DNA of 64,000 bases from Bacteroidales bacterium (lineage in GTDB: Bacteria > Bacteroidota > Bacteroidia > Bacteroidales > FEN-979). This document shows positions 1 through 8,404 of the stretch, piece after piece. The stretch is taken from the NCBI GenBank assembly GCA_030681475.1, contig JAUXWT010000055.1:68914-132913 (forward strand). The letters run 5' to 3'. Position 1 is the first letter of the stretch. Each line of letters opens with the position of its first letter. Under the pieces are notes generated by a model. That model worked only from the letters and a program-made list of their open reading frames with translations, was not told the origin of the DNA and searched no databases. A program made the translations under genes and the position numbers.

Positions 1-309
1 ACATAGCTTGAGATAAGTCAATAACTGTGCTTCGTGGATTGGCAATAAAAACTCAACGGCCTTTATTTCCAGAATAATACAATCTTCAATAAGCATATCA
101 AGCCTTAGATCACTTTCGAGATACAAACCCCTGAAAACGATTGGAACCCTTTGCTGTGTGATTATTCCCATGCCCTTATGCAGAAGAAGATGTCGCATAC
201 ACTTTTCATATACACTTTCAAGCAATCCTGGACCTAAATCCTTATGAACTTCAATCGCAGCCCCGATAATAGTATGAGTCAGCTCATTTAAATACCTCTG
301 TGTTAACAT
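1..309 (-). CDS. GxxExxY family protein (3' end beyond the window edge)
   Basis: The minus-strand frame opens with ATG at 309 and stays open for 103 codons to the left edge, so the C-terminus is missing. It begins MLTQRYLNELTHTIIGAAIE and contains GPGLLESVYEKC, which matches the GxxExxY signature of a small family usually placed in the PD-(D/E)XK nuclease fold. Further on, LRLDMLIED followed by EIKAV resembles the D...ExK core of that fold. Such proteins are common as isolated genes in Bacteroidota genomes and their cellular role is not established. The gene is divergent from the lipoprotein gene that begins at 498. Confidence 0.8.
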   Translation of the reverse strand, partial: MLTQRYLNELTHTIIGAAIEVHKDLGPGLLESVYEKCMRHLLLHKGMGIITQQRVPIVFRGLYLESDLRLDMLIEDCIILEIKAVEFLLPIHEAQLLTYLKLC

Positions 310-326
310 AATGCAGAATATCTATC

Positions 327-366
327 CTATTGTGCCTTTCTATTGTGCCCTACTGTGCCTATTGTG
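327..366. repeat. Short-word array, ~10-bp unit CTATTGTGCC
   Basis: Four imperfect copies of a CTATTGTGCC-like word lie in the divergent gap between the GxxExxY gene and the lipoprotein start at 498 (CTATTGTGC, CTATTGTGCC, CTACTGTGCC, TATTGTG). An open frame crosses the array in phase with the downstream gene, but the lipoprotein signal at 498 shows that this stretch is not coding. Confidence 0.6.
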
Positions 367-497
367 TTTTAAAACACCCCTTCCAAATGCCGAAAGTTAT
401 CAACTTGTTAATCGCCAATTCCACAAAAAGTAATACGTTTGTTGATAAGTTTTTGACAATTTACTGTCCTGGCCGAGTTCAGGCATATCAACATCAT

Positions 498-3092
498 ATG
501 AGAATAGGGCTATTCCCCGGAATTTTAATATTGTTGTTCTTTACGGGCTGCAACGATGACCATTTCATCACCAACCAGGCTTACCGGAACAGGGTGGAAA
601 CGCAGTTTAAAAAACAGAAAGAATTGTCAAAAGGCCGGTCTCAACAACTCTTTAGTGTTTTCAACCAGGATCTGACCACACCGGAAACTGAAGCGTTAAA
701 ATTCCTGTTCGCCTACTCCTCATTGAGCGATCTGGCTGATTATACAGGCGAATTCTACCTCAGGAACATCCGGTCATCCTTTGCTGCCAGAGATACTTTC
801 GCCTGGGGAAAAACCATCCCCGAAAATCTCTTTCGGCATTTTGTCCTCCCCATCCGTGTGAACAACGAAAACCTCGATTCATCACGTTGGGTATTTTTCA
901 CAGAACTTAAAGACCGGATAAAAGGTCTTTCGATGAAAGATGCTGTCTTGGAAATTAACCACTGGTGCCATGAGAAGGTAAGCTACCGCGCCTCAGACAG
1001 CAGAACCTCCTCACCCCTGGCCTCAGTCAAAACTGCCTTTGGCAGGTGCGGTGAGGAATCCACTTTTACAGTGGCGGCGCTTCGATCAGTCGGGATACCA
1101 GCCCGTCAGTGCTATACACCCAGATGGGCCCACAGCGATGATAACCACGCATGGGTTGAAGTGTGGGTGGACGGAAAATGGCATTTCATCGGAGCCTGCG
1201 AACCTGATGTTGATCTCGACATGGGTTGGTTTGCAGGTCCGGTTAAACGTGCGATGCTCGTAAATACGACAGTTTTCGGAGATTATGATGGCCCGGAGGA
1301 TGTTTTACAGAAAGATCCGCTTTTTACCAAGATCAATATCCTTAAAAACTATGCACCTGTAAAAAAGGTTGTCACCAGGGTAACTGATACCCTTAGCCGT
1401 ACAGCAGATAGCGCAGTTGTTGAATTTCAACTTTACAATTATGCTGAATTCTATCCGCTATTCAGAACTGTGACCGGAAAAGATGGTTTCTGCTCCTTTA
1501 AAACCGGATATGGCGATCTGTTGGTTTGGGCTGCAAAGGATGGAAGATATGGATTTCAGAAATTTGATGGACGGACGGCCGATACGGTGATCATAAAACT
1601 TGACCGCGAACCGGGACAAACCTATGACATTGATTTTGACATGGTTCCGCCTGCCGAACCTGAAGCGACAACTATCCTGGAGGCAAAAGCAAACAAGGAA
1701 CACAGTGAACGTCTTTCGTTTGAAGATGGACTTAGGATGAGTTATGAGGCTACCTTCATAGATTCCTTAAAAAGCCGGCGGTTTGCACGATTGGTCAAGC
1801 TTGATCCTGATACACTCTGGCGCTTCTTTCGACAAAGCAGGGGAAACTGGCGATTTTTAACCTCCTTCATCACGCAATGTCCGCCTGACAAAAAACAACT
1901 TATCTTCCCCTTGTTCGAAAATATCTCGGAAAAAGACCTTCGTGATATTGATACCGCTGTTTTAATCGATAATGTAAACAACTCAAGCAATTACGATTCA
2001 AGAATTTCCAGCATTGCGAACTACTACAGGTACATTTTGTCCCCCAGGATTGATCTTGAGTTTTTAAAGCCATATAGAAAAAAATTCCAGGAAGCGTTTG
2101 ATTCAGATTTTATCAATAAATCCAGACAAGACCCGATGCAAATTGCCGAATGGATTCGAAACAATATTGTTCTTAATAAAACCGGAAACTATAGTCGTGC
2201 CCCACTGACTCCTGTCGGGGCCTTTGAGCTCAAAGTCGCCGACGGCCATTCAGCCAACATATGCTTTGTTGCAATCTGCCGCAGCTTTGGCATTCCAGCA
2301 AGGCTTGACCCGGCTACAAAGGTTCCTCAATACCTTGTACAAGAACTTTGGCATGATGTTTACCTGTACGAAAAGAAACAGAATTCCGGTAACAAAGTAA
2401 TGTTAGTGCTGCTGAATCCAGTCTCCAATGAAAAGAAACCTGAATATAGCATTCATTACACGCTGGAGGAGTACAGTGAGGGATTTTTCAGAACGCTTGA
2501 TTATGAAAACAGTCCGTTAGTCCGGGAGTATCCCTGTTCACTTGATATTCCTGCCGGCCCTTGCATGATGGTCACCGGAAACCGGCTCACCAATGGTACT
2601 GTACAGTCAAAACTCAAAGTCTTTGAGGTAAATTCCGCTACGGCATCAACGCAATCGATTGAACTTCGGAAGCATCAACTTTCTATGCCGGAATATGGCA
2701 CATTAGATCCTGCATTGTTCAACCGGAAAATCCCCGATGGGATGATCATTGCATGGGTAGATCCTGATAGGGAACCCACCAGGCACTTCGTTGCGGACCT
2801 GAGAAAGAAAAAGAGTGAATTCGGGCGGTGGAAAGGCAGCTTCATCATGATTTTCTCGTCTGAGGATCAGATGAATTCATTTGTAAAAAAGGAGGCTGCC
2901 GGACTTCCGGGAAACATCAGCCATGCAGTTCAATCCAATTTCCCCGTAAAACCTGGTGATATAACGATGAACACAGGTATTTTGAGGAACCTCCCCATCA
3001 TCCTTTTCATCAACAAAGATTGGGTGATCAATTATCGTTCGGAGGGATACCGGATCGGTATCGGTGATGAATTGCTTACCATAATAAAATGA
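498..3092 (+). CDS. Transglutaminase-like lipoprotein with two TG-like regions and a thioredoxin-like tail
   Basis: The start is placed at 498, not at the in-frame ATG at 330, because the protein then begins MRIGLFPGILILLFFTGC, a lipoprotein signal with Cys at the lipobox; this gives 864 residues. The first transglutaminase-like domain has the Cys-His-Asp layout (GRCGEEST, DNHAWVEVW). A second region (DGHSANICFVAICRSFGIPAR, here split as DGHSANICF and AICRSFGIPAR) looks homologous, but glycine sits where the catalytic Cys is expected. The last 110 residues resemble a thioredoxin-like strand-helix pattern (FIMIFSSED, LPIILFINKDW) without CxxC. Proteins of this type are predicted surface or periplasmic peptidase/transamidase-like proteins; the substrate is unknown. 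The 3' end overlaps the convergent T9SS gene by 17 bp. Confidence 0.8.
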   Translation: MRIGLFPGILILLFFTGCNDDHFITNQAYRNRVETQFKKQKELSKGRSQQLFSVFNQDLTTPETEALKFLFAYSSLSDLADYTGEFYLRNIRSSFAARDTFAWGKTIPENLFRHFVLPIRVNNENLDSSRWVFFTELKDRIKGLSMKDAVLEINHWCHEKVSYRASDSRTSSPLASVKTAFGRCGEESTFTVAALRSVGIPARQCYTPRWAHSDDNHAWVEVWVDGKWHFIGACEPDVDLDMGWFAGPVKRAMLVNTTVFGDYDGPEDVLQKDPLFTKINILKNYAPVKKVVTRVTDTLSRTADSAVVEFQLYNYAEFYPLFRTVTGKDGFCSFKTGYGDLLVWAAKDGRYGFQKFDGRTADTVIIKLDREPGQTYDIDFDMVPPAEPEATTILEAKANKEHSERLSFEDGLRMSYEATFIDSLKSRRFARLVKLDPDTLWRFFRQSRGNWRFLTSFITQCPPDKKQLIFPLFENISEKDLRDIDTAVLIDNVNNSSNYDSRISSIANYYRYILSPRIDLEFLKPYRKKFQEAFDSDFINKSRQDPMQIAEWIRNNIVLNKTGNYSRAPLTPVGAFELKVADGHSANICFVAICRSFGIPARLDPATKVPQYLVQELWHDVYLYEKKQNSGNKVMLVLLNPVSNEKKPEYSIHYTLEEYSEGFFRTLDYENSPLVREYPCSLDIPAGPCMMVTGNRLTNGTVQSKLKVFEVNSATASTQSIELRKHQLSMPEYGTLDPALFNRKIPDGMIIAWVDPDREPTRHFVADLRKKKSEFGRWKGSFIMIFSSEDQMNSFVKKEAAGLPGNISHAVQSNFPVKPGDITMNTGILRNLPIILFINKDWVINYRSEGYRIGIGDELLTIIK

Positions 3093-5997
3093 CCTTCTTT
3101 ACCGTCACCTTATTTCCCGCGGATACCCTGATGTAGTAGATTCCCGTTGGCCGGCCAAAAAGCGAAAATTCATGTTTTCCCTCTGGCGCCAAGTCACGGT
3201 TTAACACTTTTTCTCCATTCGATGAATAAATTTCCACCTGCGCTTGTCCTTTAACCTTTTCATTGTAAAAATCAAGGATAAATCTTCCGGAAGTTGGATT
3301 TGGATAGATTTTAAAGATTGGGTTGTTTCCCTGTACAATTCGTTGTTCCGTGTTATCTGATACAACGGTTACTATTGAAGGAGGGAACATTCCGCAATAC
3401 AATCCGTCGGTGGTGATATACCCGGAAAGGTAACCGCCATAGTTGACGGTTGTCGCCGGCAGGAGCAATATGTTCTCCCCGGCAACCAGCGTAACGTTAC
3501 TGCCGTTTAGCATGACAACATTGCTGCCGCTACCCGAAATCGTAATCGTTTGCAGCGCATCATAACAACGGGTATCATCTATGGTAATATTTTGAAGCGA
3601 CGTGGTTTGAGGGACACTAATTACGACCATGTTGATCTCATTCGATGTTGCAGGGTTGCCTGATGCACAGGACAGAACTGAAGTCATTACACAGGTAACA
3701 ACATCGCCATCTGCTGGGATATAAACAAAAGTCGGGTCATCCGTACCCGCGACCAAGCCATTAACCTTCCATTGGTAAAATGGCACCCCCCCTCCGTTTA
3801 TAGCAACCGCCGTAAATGTGACTGCTGTTCCTGCAAACACCGGGTTTTCTGATGCTGAGATGGATATGCTGACTGGCGGTCCGGCTGATACGGTAATGGT
3901 ATTGTCTGTATAGTTTACCTGATTGAATAGCACACCTGTATAATTCCATATCCCACTTATTGGAGAAGCATCAGGCGTTGACCTCAGGTGGAGTTGAGTT
4001 GATCCGGCTCCGGTCAGTGCAAAAACGAGGTCTATCAGTTTGGCATTGGTCAGGTTCAGACCTGTTGATTCGTTAACCGTAAGTGTAACCAACAAAGTGG
4101 TTGCATTATAGGAAGGATTATAGCTTACATTCATCGAAGGATGAACAGATGTGTAAAAGGCGCCTGTTTGGGCCAGGTTCGCATGGTCATAACTGATATA
4201 AAATGACATGTTATGGATGTTAACCCCTGATACATGGATAGGTATATGAACTGTATCGCCAACACATCTTGATCTGTCCGGCTGGAGCGTAACGGTTGCC
4301 TGAGGATTAGTGCCTGACAGTACTGTTATTGTGGCTGTTCGCCTGTGTACCGGGGTACCATTCGGGCCGGCTGCCAGGAATGTGGCTGTATAGTTACCGG
4401 CAGGTACATTCCCCCATAATACCAATCTTACCGGCTTTGATCCGGGAAAAGCAGTTATCGTGTTTCCGGAAGGATAAGTTGCTGTGATGCTACCTGACGA
4501 AGGCGTCGGGGAGATCGTTGTGGTTAGCAATACCGTGTCGGTATATAGTATGACTTCAGGAACGGAGACAATGAAAGTAGCGCTGTCAAGATACCTGTAA
4601 AGCGAATGAGTTGTATGGTCAATCGCCATAGCAAAATCGGGAAAGTATGCCGTCATACTCTGGAATGTTCCCTGCCGGAAATCAGTCCAGCCGATCATGG
4701 AGACTTTTTTATTTGAAACAACGCCATTATAATCTCCCTGGTAACGGGGAGTGCCTCCTCCGCCACATGTGGAGCAGTCGATCTTCATTTTGACATTTGA
4801 AATACGCTGGTTGGTTGTGAAACTGACACCGCCATTGTCGGAATAGCTGGCATAGATATAAGCGCTGTCATTGGTCGGCGTATCCCTGGTATCCATCCAC
4901 ATCACGTACAACCTGCCGGTCTCCTTATCACACCAGACAGAAGGATGCCATTGGTGGTGATTTTGGGTATCAGGGTCATCATTCACCAATACTGCACCGC
5001 TCCAGGTTAACCCTCCGTTCGACGAATATCTGGAAAAGATATCGGGTTTGTTACCATTACCTGAAGGGGTGTTGGATGCATAGACGCAGTAAAGTGTTCC
5101 CCGCGAAGGTCCGTAGCTGTTGTCAGCCGCGATCATCGGATATGGCCGGGTTCTCATGTTTTGCACTGAATTCCGGCTGCTCACGTTCGTACCTACGTAA
5201 TTAGCCCATTGCACGGATGACCTTTGGGAGAAAGTAGCGCCACCATTGTTTGACCGGTAAAAGGTGTATGTGGCAGCAAAGGAACTCCCGCTGTTGGTAA
5301 CCACATAAACAGCTCCACCCTGCACATTGTCTTGCGGGCCCACACAGACCATCATTCCGGGTAAAGATTGGGTTGCAGGTGCAAAGGTTGATGTAAACGA
5401 TACACCATGATTTGTGCTGCGGGCAAAATTTCCCGCACTGCTGTTGGTCATTGTTGTGTAAACATAATTGGCATAAGGTCCGGAGGTTTGGTCGCATGCG
5501 ATCCAGTTTTTGTCAACACCCGCGATCGCGGTAACTGAAGAACCCCATGTGGCGCCGTTTGTCGTCGAAGTGATCACTTTGCAACCGACGATGGATGGTG
5601 ATCCGTACATGTTTTCATAGAACAGGTTTCCAAGGCTGTCGTAGGCAACCACCGGGTCGCCCCGCATGGTAGCGCCGAAACTTGGGTTATTTGTTGCCCA
5701 GTCCAACCCGTTTTCAGTGTGGTGGGTAGCATTTGTATTATATGAAGTGAACAACCATGTCGGCTGCAACGGGTTCATGGCGATGTTGCTTTCTGCAAAA
5801 TCGACACCCAGACTGAAATTATCCCAGTTCCCAACCGTAATGATGGAAGAGAGCGGAGCATCATTGACAGCCGACGACCTTTCCAGAAGATATTGCGGAA
5901 CCTGATCGAGGTTGGGGTTGTCTTTCGGATATTGTCCAAATACCAGATTTGTGGCAAGTAAAATTATTGCCATGAAAACAGATGTAAAAAATCTCAT
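3076..5997 (-). CDS. T9SS-secreted BNR/Asp-box protein with cohesin-like domain
   Basis: 973 residues. The N-terminus MRFFTSVFMAIILLATNLVFG is a signal peptide. The first ~450 residues carry sialidase-type Asp-box motifs (SNNGGATFS, SSNGGLTWS, SDNGGVSFT), suggesting a beta-propeller. A middle segment (about residues 560-670, VSGVNIHNMSFYISYD) resembles a cohesin-type beta-sandwich. The C-terminus has FKIYPNPTSGRFILDF followed by a GIYYIRV segment, the T9SS type A sorting domain, so the protein should cross the outer membrane and be surface-anchored or released. A complete sialidase catalytic set was not identified, so glycosidase activity is not claimed. The neighbouring minus-strand genes are also T9SS cargo. 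Confidence 0.85.
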   Translation of the reverse strand: MRFFTSVFMAIILLATNLVFGQYPKDNPNLDQVPQYLLERSSAVNDAPLSSIITVGNWDNFSLGVDFAESNIAMNPLQPTWLFTSYNTNATHHTENGLDWATNNPSFGATMRGDPVVAYDSLGNLFYENMYGSPSIVGCKVITSTTNGATWGSSVTAIAGVDKNWIACDQTSGPYANYVYTTMTNSSAGNFARSTNHGVSFTSTFAPATQSLPGMMVCVGPQDNVQGGAVYVVTNSGSSFAATYTFYRSNNGGATFSQRSSVQWANYVGTNVSSRNSVQNMRTRPYPMIAADNSYGPSRGTLYCVYASNTPSGNGNKPDIFSRYSSNGGLTWSGAVLVNDDPDTQNHHQWHPSVWCDKETGRLYVMWMDTRDTPTNDSAYIYASYSDNGGVSFTTNQRISNVKMKIDCSTCGGGGTPRYQGDYNGVVSNKKVSMIGWTDFRQGTFQSMTAYFPDFAMAIDHTTHSLYRYLDSATFIVSVPEVILYTDTVLLTTTISPTPSSGSITATYPSGNTITAFPGSKPVRLVLWGNVPAGNYTATFLAAGPNGTPVHRRTATITVLSGTNPQATVTLQPDRSRCVGDTVHIPIHVSGVNIHNMSFYISYDHANLAQTGAFYTSVHPSMNVSYNPSYNATTLLVTLTVNESTGLNLTNAKLIDLVFALTGAGSTQLHLRSTPDASPISGIWNYTGVLFNQVNYTDNTITVSAGPPVSISISASENPVFAGTAVTFTAVAINGGGVPFYQWKVNGLVAGTDDPTFVYIPADGDVVTCVMTSVLSCASGNPATSNEINMVVISVPQTTSLQNITIDDTRCYDALQTITISGSGSNVVMLNGSNVTLVAGENILLLPATTVNYGGYLSGYITTDGLYCGMFPPSIVTVVSDNTEQRIVQGNNPIFKIYPNPTSGRFILDFYNEKVKGQAQVEIYSSNGEKVLNRDLAPEGKHEFSLFGRPTGIYYIRVSAGNKVTVKKVILLW

Positions 5998-6085
5998 AGG
6001 AAGTTGTTTTGGGGTAACAGTTAATCAATGTAAGATAACGAGTCGGGTTGAATGAAAATAAGAGAAAGATCAGTGCAGGTGGAGA

Positions 6086-7552
6086 CTACCTCATCATTAT
6101 GCACCGGCGGGTGATTACCTGCTGGTCAGTGGTTAACCTGTACAGATATATACCTTCAGGTAAACCATAACCATCATCATCAAGGCCATCCCACGTGACA
6201 GTATGTTTTCCGGAATTTGTTTTTCCGGATTGTAATACTCGGACAAGCTGACCGTTGATATTCATTATTTCCAACTTGACCTCCGAACTTACAGGATTAT
6301 AATATTCGAATGTCGTGTGTGTTCTGAACGGGTTCGGATAATTGTTAGAAAGCATAGCCTTAATCGCAGTTTGGCCTGTACCGGTAACTGATGTATACAG
6401 ATCCTGATCAACGGCGATCATCAGGTAACGTGTATCAACATTGCTGATAAAATATAGTGAATCAAGATAAAAACCGATCAGCGGATTATCCACGGGCAAC
6501 GCAACATGGATGGTCAGGTTTACCGAATCACCGGGATTCAAAGTTTGCGGGAATGTGGTAAATGGCCATGGATCAACTACCCAATTGATCTGAGACGGAA
6601 CTGCAGATGCCGGTTGAACATCGTTCAGGACCAAAGGGATTGACGTATTGTTCTTAATAATGGCTGTCAGACCGTCCAGACACTGTACCGCGGTTGTAAA
6701 ATACAGGGTATCAACCGAAAGCGATACATCAGGCGTGATAAATGTCGTATCTCCAACCATGCAACCAATGCCACTGACAACCTCCTCCGAAGTGTTGTCG
6801 ATCACGAACGCCATTAATTCGCAATTTTCCATGTTGTAATTTGTGGTTGTATTGTCGAAGGTAAACTGCCGCGTATGAAAAGTCCCGGCGGGTGTATTAT
6901 CACTGAGTGGGTCGCCCCATTGTCCGGCAAAAGACTCCCTGAAAGTATGTTTGTGCGTATAGATCCCTGTAGCCCCTAACTGTTGAGATTGAAGGTTGTT
7001 CTCGGCAAGTGTGACCATCAGGTTATGCGATCCGCTGATGCCTGCCGTGTAATAAACATCAACGAGAACCGAAAGGATTTTGGTATCGCTGTTGTAGTTG
7101 GTAGCCATTCCCACGTTCAATGGCGATGGTTCGCTCATGATGGTGTTGCCATAGGCTACCCAATTCGTTCGTTCAGTAAGTCGCTCGCCTGGTACCCACA
7201 ACCGCCGGTGCACAAAGGCGCTCGGCATATAACGCGAAGTACCGCACCAGGGTGTCATATAGAGCGAATCGGCATAATGGCGCCTGAAATCGGGATCGCC
7301 GGCATAGGGCAATGTATAACTTGAGTTGAATGGATGATAGGCAACGACAAAGGCTCTTTCGGGATTCGCTGCAAGAATCTGGGCAAGAACAGCATGTCCG
7401 GACGGACAGTTGACACACTTAACGCCGGTAAACTCTTCGTAAATAACATTCTTGTTGAGGGGTTCCATCGGGACATAATGCTGTGAAAACATATTTAAGC
7501 TGAACGCAGCCATTAAAACAATGGCAAAGAAAATAGATGCTACTGGTTTCAT
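6086..7552 (-). CDS. Omp28-related protein with T9SS/FlgD-like C-terminal domain
   Basis: 488 residues with signal peptide MKPVASIFFAIVLMAAFSLN. Just after it comes VIYEEFTGVKCVNCPSGHAV, a thioredoxin-like CxxC site (about C46/C49) typical of Omp28-related outer-membrane proteins of Bacteroidota. The C-terminal ~85 residues (SNNYPNPFRTHTTFEY, then GIYLYRL) form the FlgD-like/T9SS sorting domain. The likely location is the cell surface or the outer-membrane leaflet. It is transcribed in the same direction as the T9SS gene at 3076, 88 bp upstream of it. The biological partner is unknown. Confidence 0.85.
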   Translation of the reverse strand: MKPVASIFFAIVLMAAFSLNMFSQHYVPMEPLNKNVIYEEFTGVKCVNCPSGHAVLAQILAANPERAFVVAYHPFNSSYTLPYAGDPDFRRHYADSLYMTPWCGTSRYMPSAFVHRRLWVPGERLTERTNWVAYGNTIMSEPSPLNVGMATNYNSDTKILSVLVDVYYTAGISGSHNLMVTLAENNLQSQQLGATGIYTHKHTFRESFAGQWGDPLSDNTPAGTFHTRQFTFDNTTTNYNMENCELMAFVIDNTSEEVVSGIGCMVGDTTFITPDVSLSVDTLYFTTAVQCLDGLTAIIKNNTSIPLVLNDVQPASAVPSQINWVVDPWPFTTFPQTLNPGDSVNLTIHVALPVDNPLIGFYLDSLYFISNVDTRYLMIAVDQDLYTSVTGTGQTAIKAMLSNNYPNPFRTHTTFEYYNPVSSEVKLEIMNINGQLVRVLQSGKTNSGKHTVTWDGLDDDGYGLPEGIYLYRLTTDQQVITRRCIMMR

Positions 7553-7658
7553 GGTAATATGGGTTTTTGTGCAGGCAATAAAGATACAATTATTAACCTT
7601 AACTGCATTGTTCGGAGGAACCTTTTTAGAAAATAGGAAAATTTATTGTTCAAGTCAT

Positions 7659-7711
7659 ACAATGAAACAATGCATGCAATGAAAGCAATGCGGGCAATCC
7701 AAATAATGCAA
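7659..7711. repeat. Short-word array, ~9-bp unit GCAATGAAA/GCAATGCGG
   Basis: Six units, the first of 8 bp and the rest of 9 bp: ACAATGAA, ACAATGCAT, GCAATGAAA, GCAATGCGG, GCAATCCAA, ATAATGCAA. They lie between the Omp28-like gene and the next minus-strand gene. The same AATG-based nonamer appears at 25860-25940. Confidence 0.7.
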
Positions 7712-7761
7712 TTGAAGGGATTTTTGAGGACGGGAATGCGGGATAGTGCAAGTTTGCCTTA

Positions 7762-8220
7762 TTATTGGCTGTACACAAGCCTGATGGTCTTCATCATGAC
7801 ATTGTCTTTAGTTTTAAATATCAGCATGGCTGTATAAATTCCGGACCTGAGATTATCCCCGGTAACTTCAACGCAATGGTTCCCCTCCTGTTCTACATAA
7901 TCCTCTATTAGTCTGACGGATTCACCAAACATGTTCCGTATCCCCAGTAGGAATTTCCCTTTTTCAGGAAAATAACAGGTAATCACCGTCTGGCTTGTGA
8001 ACGGGTTAGGACTTGCTATCATATTCAGTTTATCAGCCGGGTTTGTATTGATGGTTTGGTCAGCAGCAACACCATCCGACAGGAGGGTTTGTGCGGCTAT
8101 TGTGTTATCAAAACTGTTGACATTATCAGCCATTACGGCTGGAAGTTGCATGGTTTGCGCATTGACCGTCCCGGCCGAAAGGGTAAACCACAGGATAATA
8201 ATCAATCTGTTTTTTTTCAT
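7762..8220 (-). CDS. Small secreted protein with T9SS type A sorting tail
   Basis: The start is set at ATG 8220 (MKKNRLIIILWFTLSAGTVNA, a signal peptide). The longer in-frame start at 8253 would overlap the promoter at 8237-8267. The protein is 152 residues: a signal peptide, about 50 low-complexity residues, then MIASPNPFTSQTVITCYF and SGIYTAMLIFKT, the sorting domain. Almost nothing besides the export and sorting signals is present, so it may be a remnant of a larger cargo protein or a small surface peptide. It faces the same way as the other T9SS genes to its left. Confidence 0.75.
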   Translation of the reverse strand: MKKNRLIIILWFTLSAGTVNAQTMQLPAVMADNVNSFDNTIAAQTLLSDGVAADQTINTNPADKLNMIASPNPFTSQTVITCYFPEKGKFLLGIRNMFGESVRLIEDYVEQEGNHCVEVTGDNLRSGIYTAMLIFKTKDNVMMKTIRLVYSQ

Positions 8221-8236
8221 GGGGTTCGAATTTTCG

Positions 8237-8267
8237 CAAAGATAGTCTGACAATCATTGCTTTACAA
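8237..8267 (-). promoter_or_regulatory. Bacteroidota-type promoter for the gene starting at 8220
   Basis: On the minus strand TATCTTTG (8244-8237) matches the -7 consensus TAnnTTTG. A TTG (8267-8265) lies 20 bp upstream as the -33 element. The -7 box ends 17 bp before the ATG, giving a very short leader. Confidence 0.65.
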
Positions 8268-8404
8268 TAGTCTTTACCCATTAAAAAGCATTGCGGATAT
8301 CCGGAAATAAATATGGGTTGTTAAAAGATAAGTTCCGGCCTGGCGTGATAATCCATTCACCCTATGGCGTGATTTTTTTACGCCTGTGATATAGAAAGTC
8401 AGCT

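Noticed and set aside
330-497. N-terminal extension of the transglutaminase-like lipoprotein from an ATG at 330
   Set aside because: It crosses the CTATTGTGCC repeat, and a clean lipoprotein signal begins at 498.
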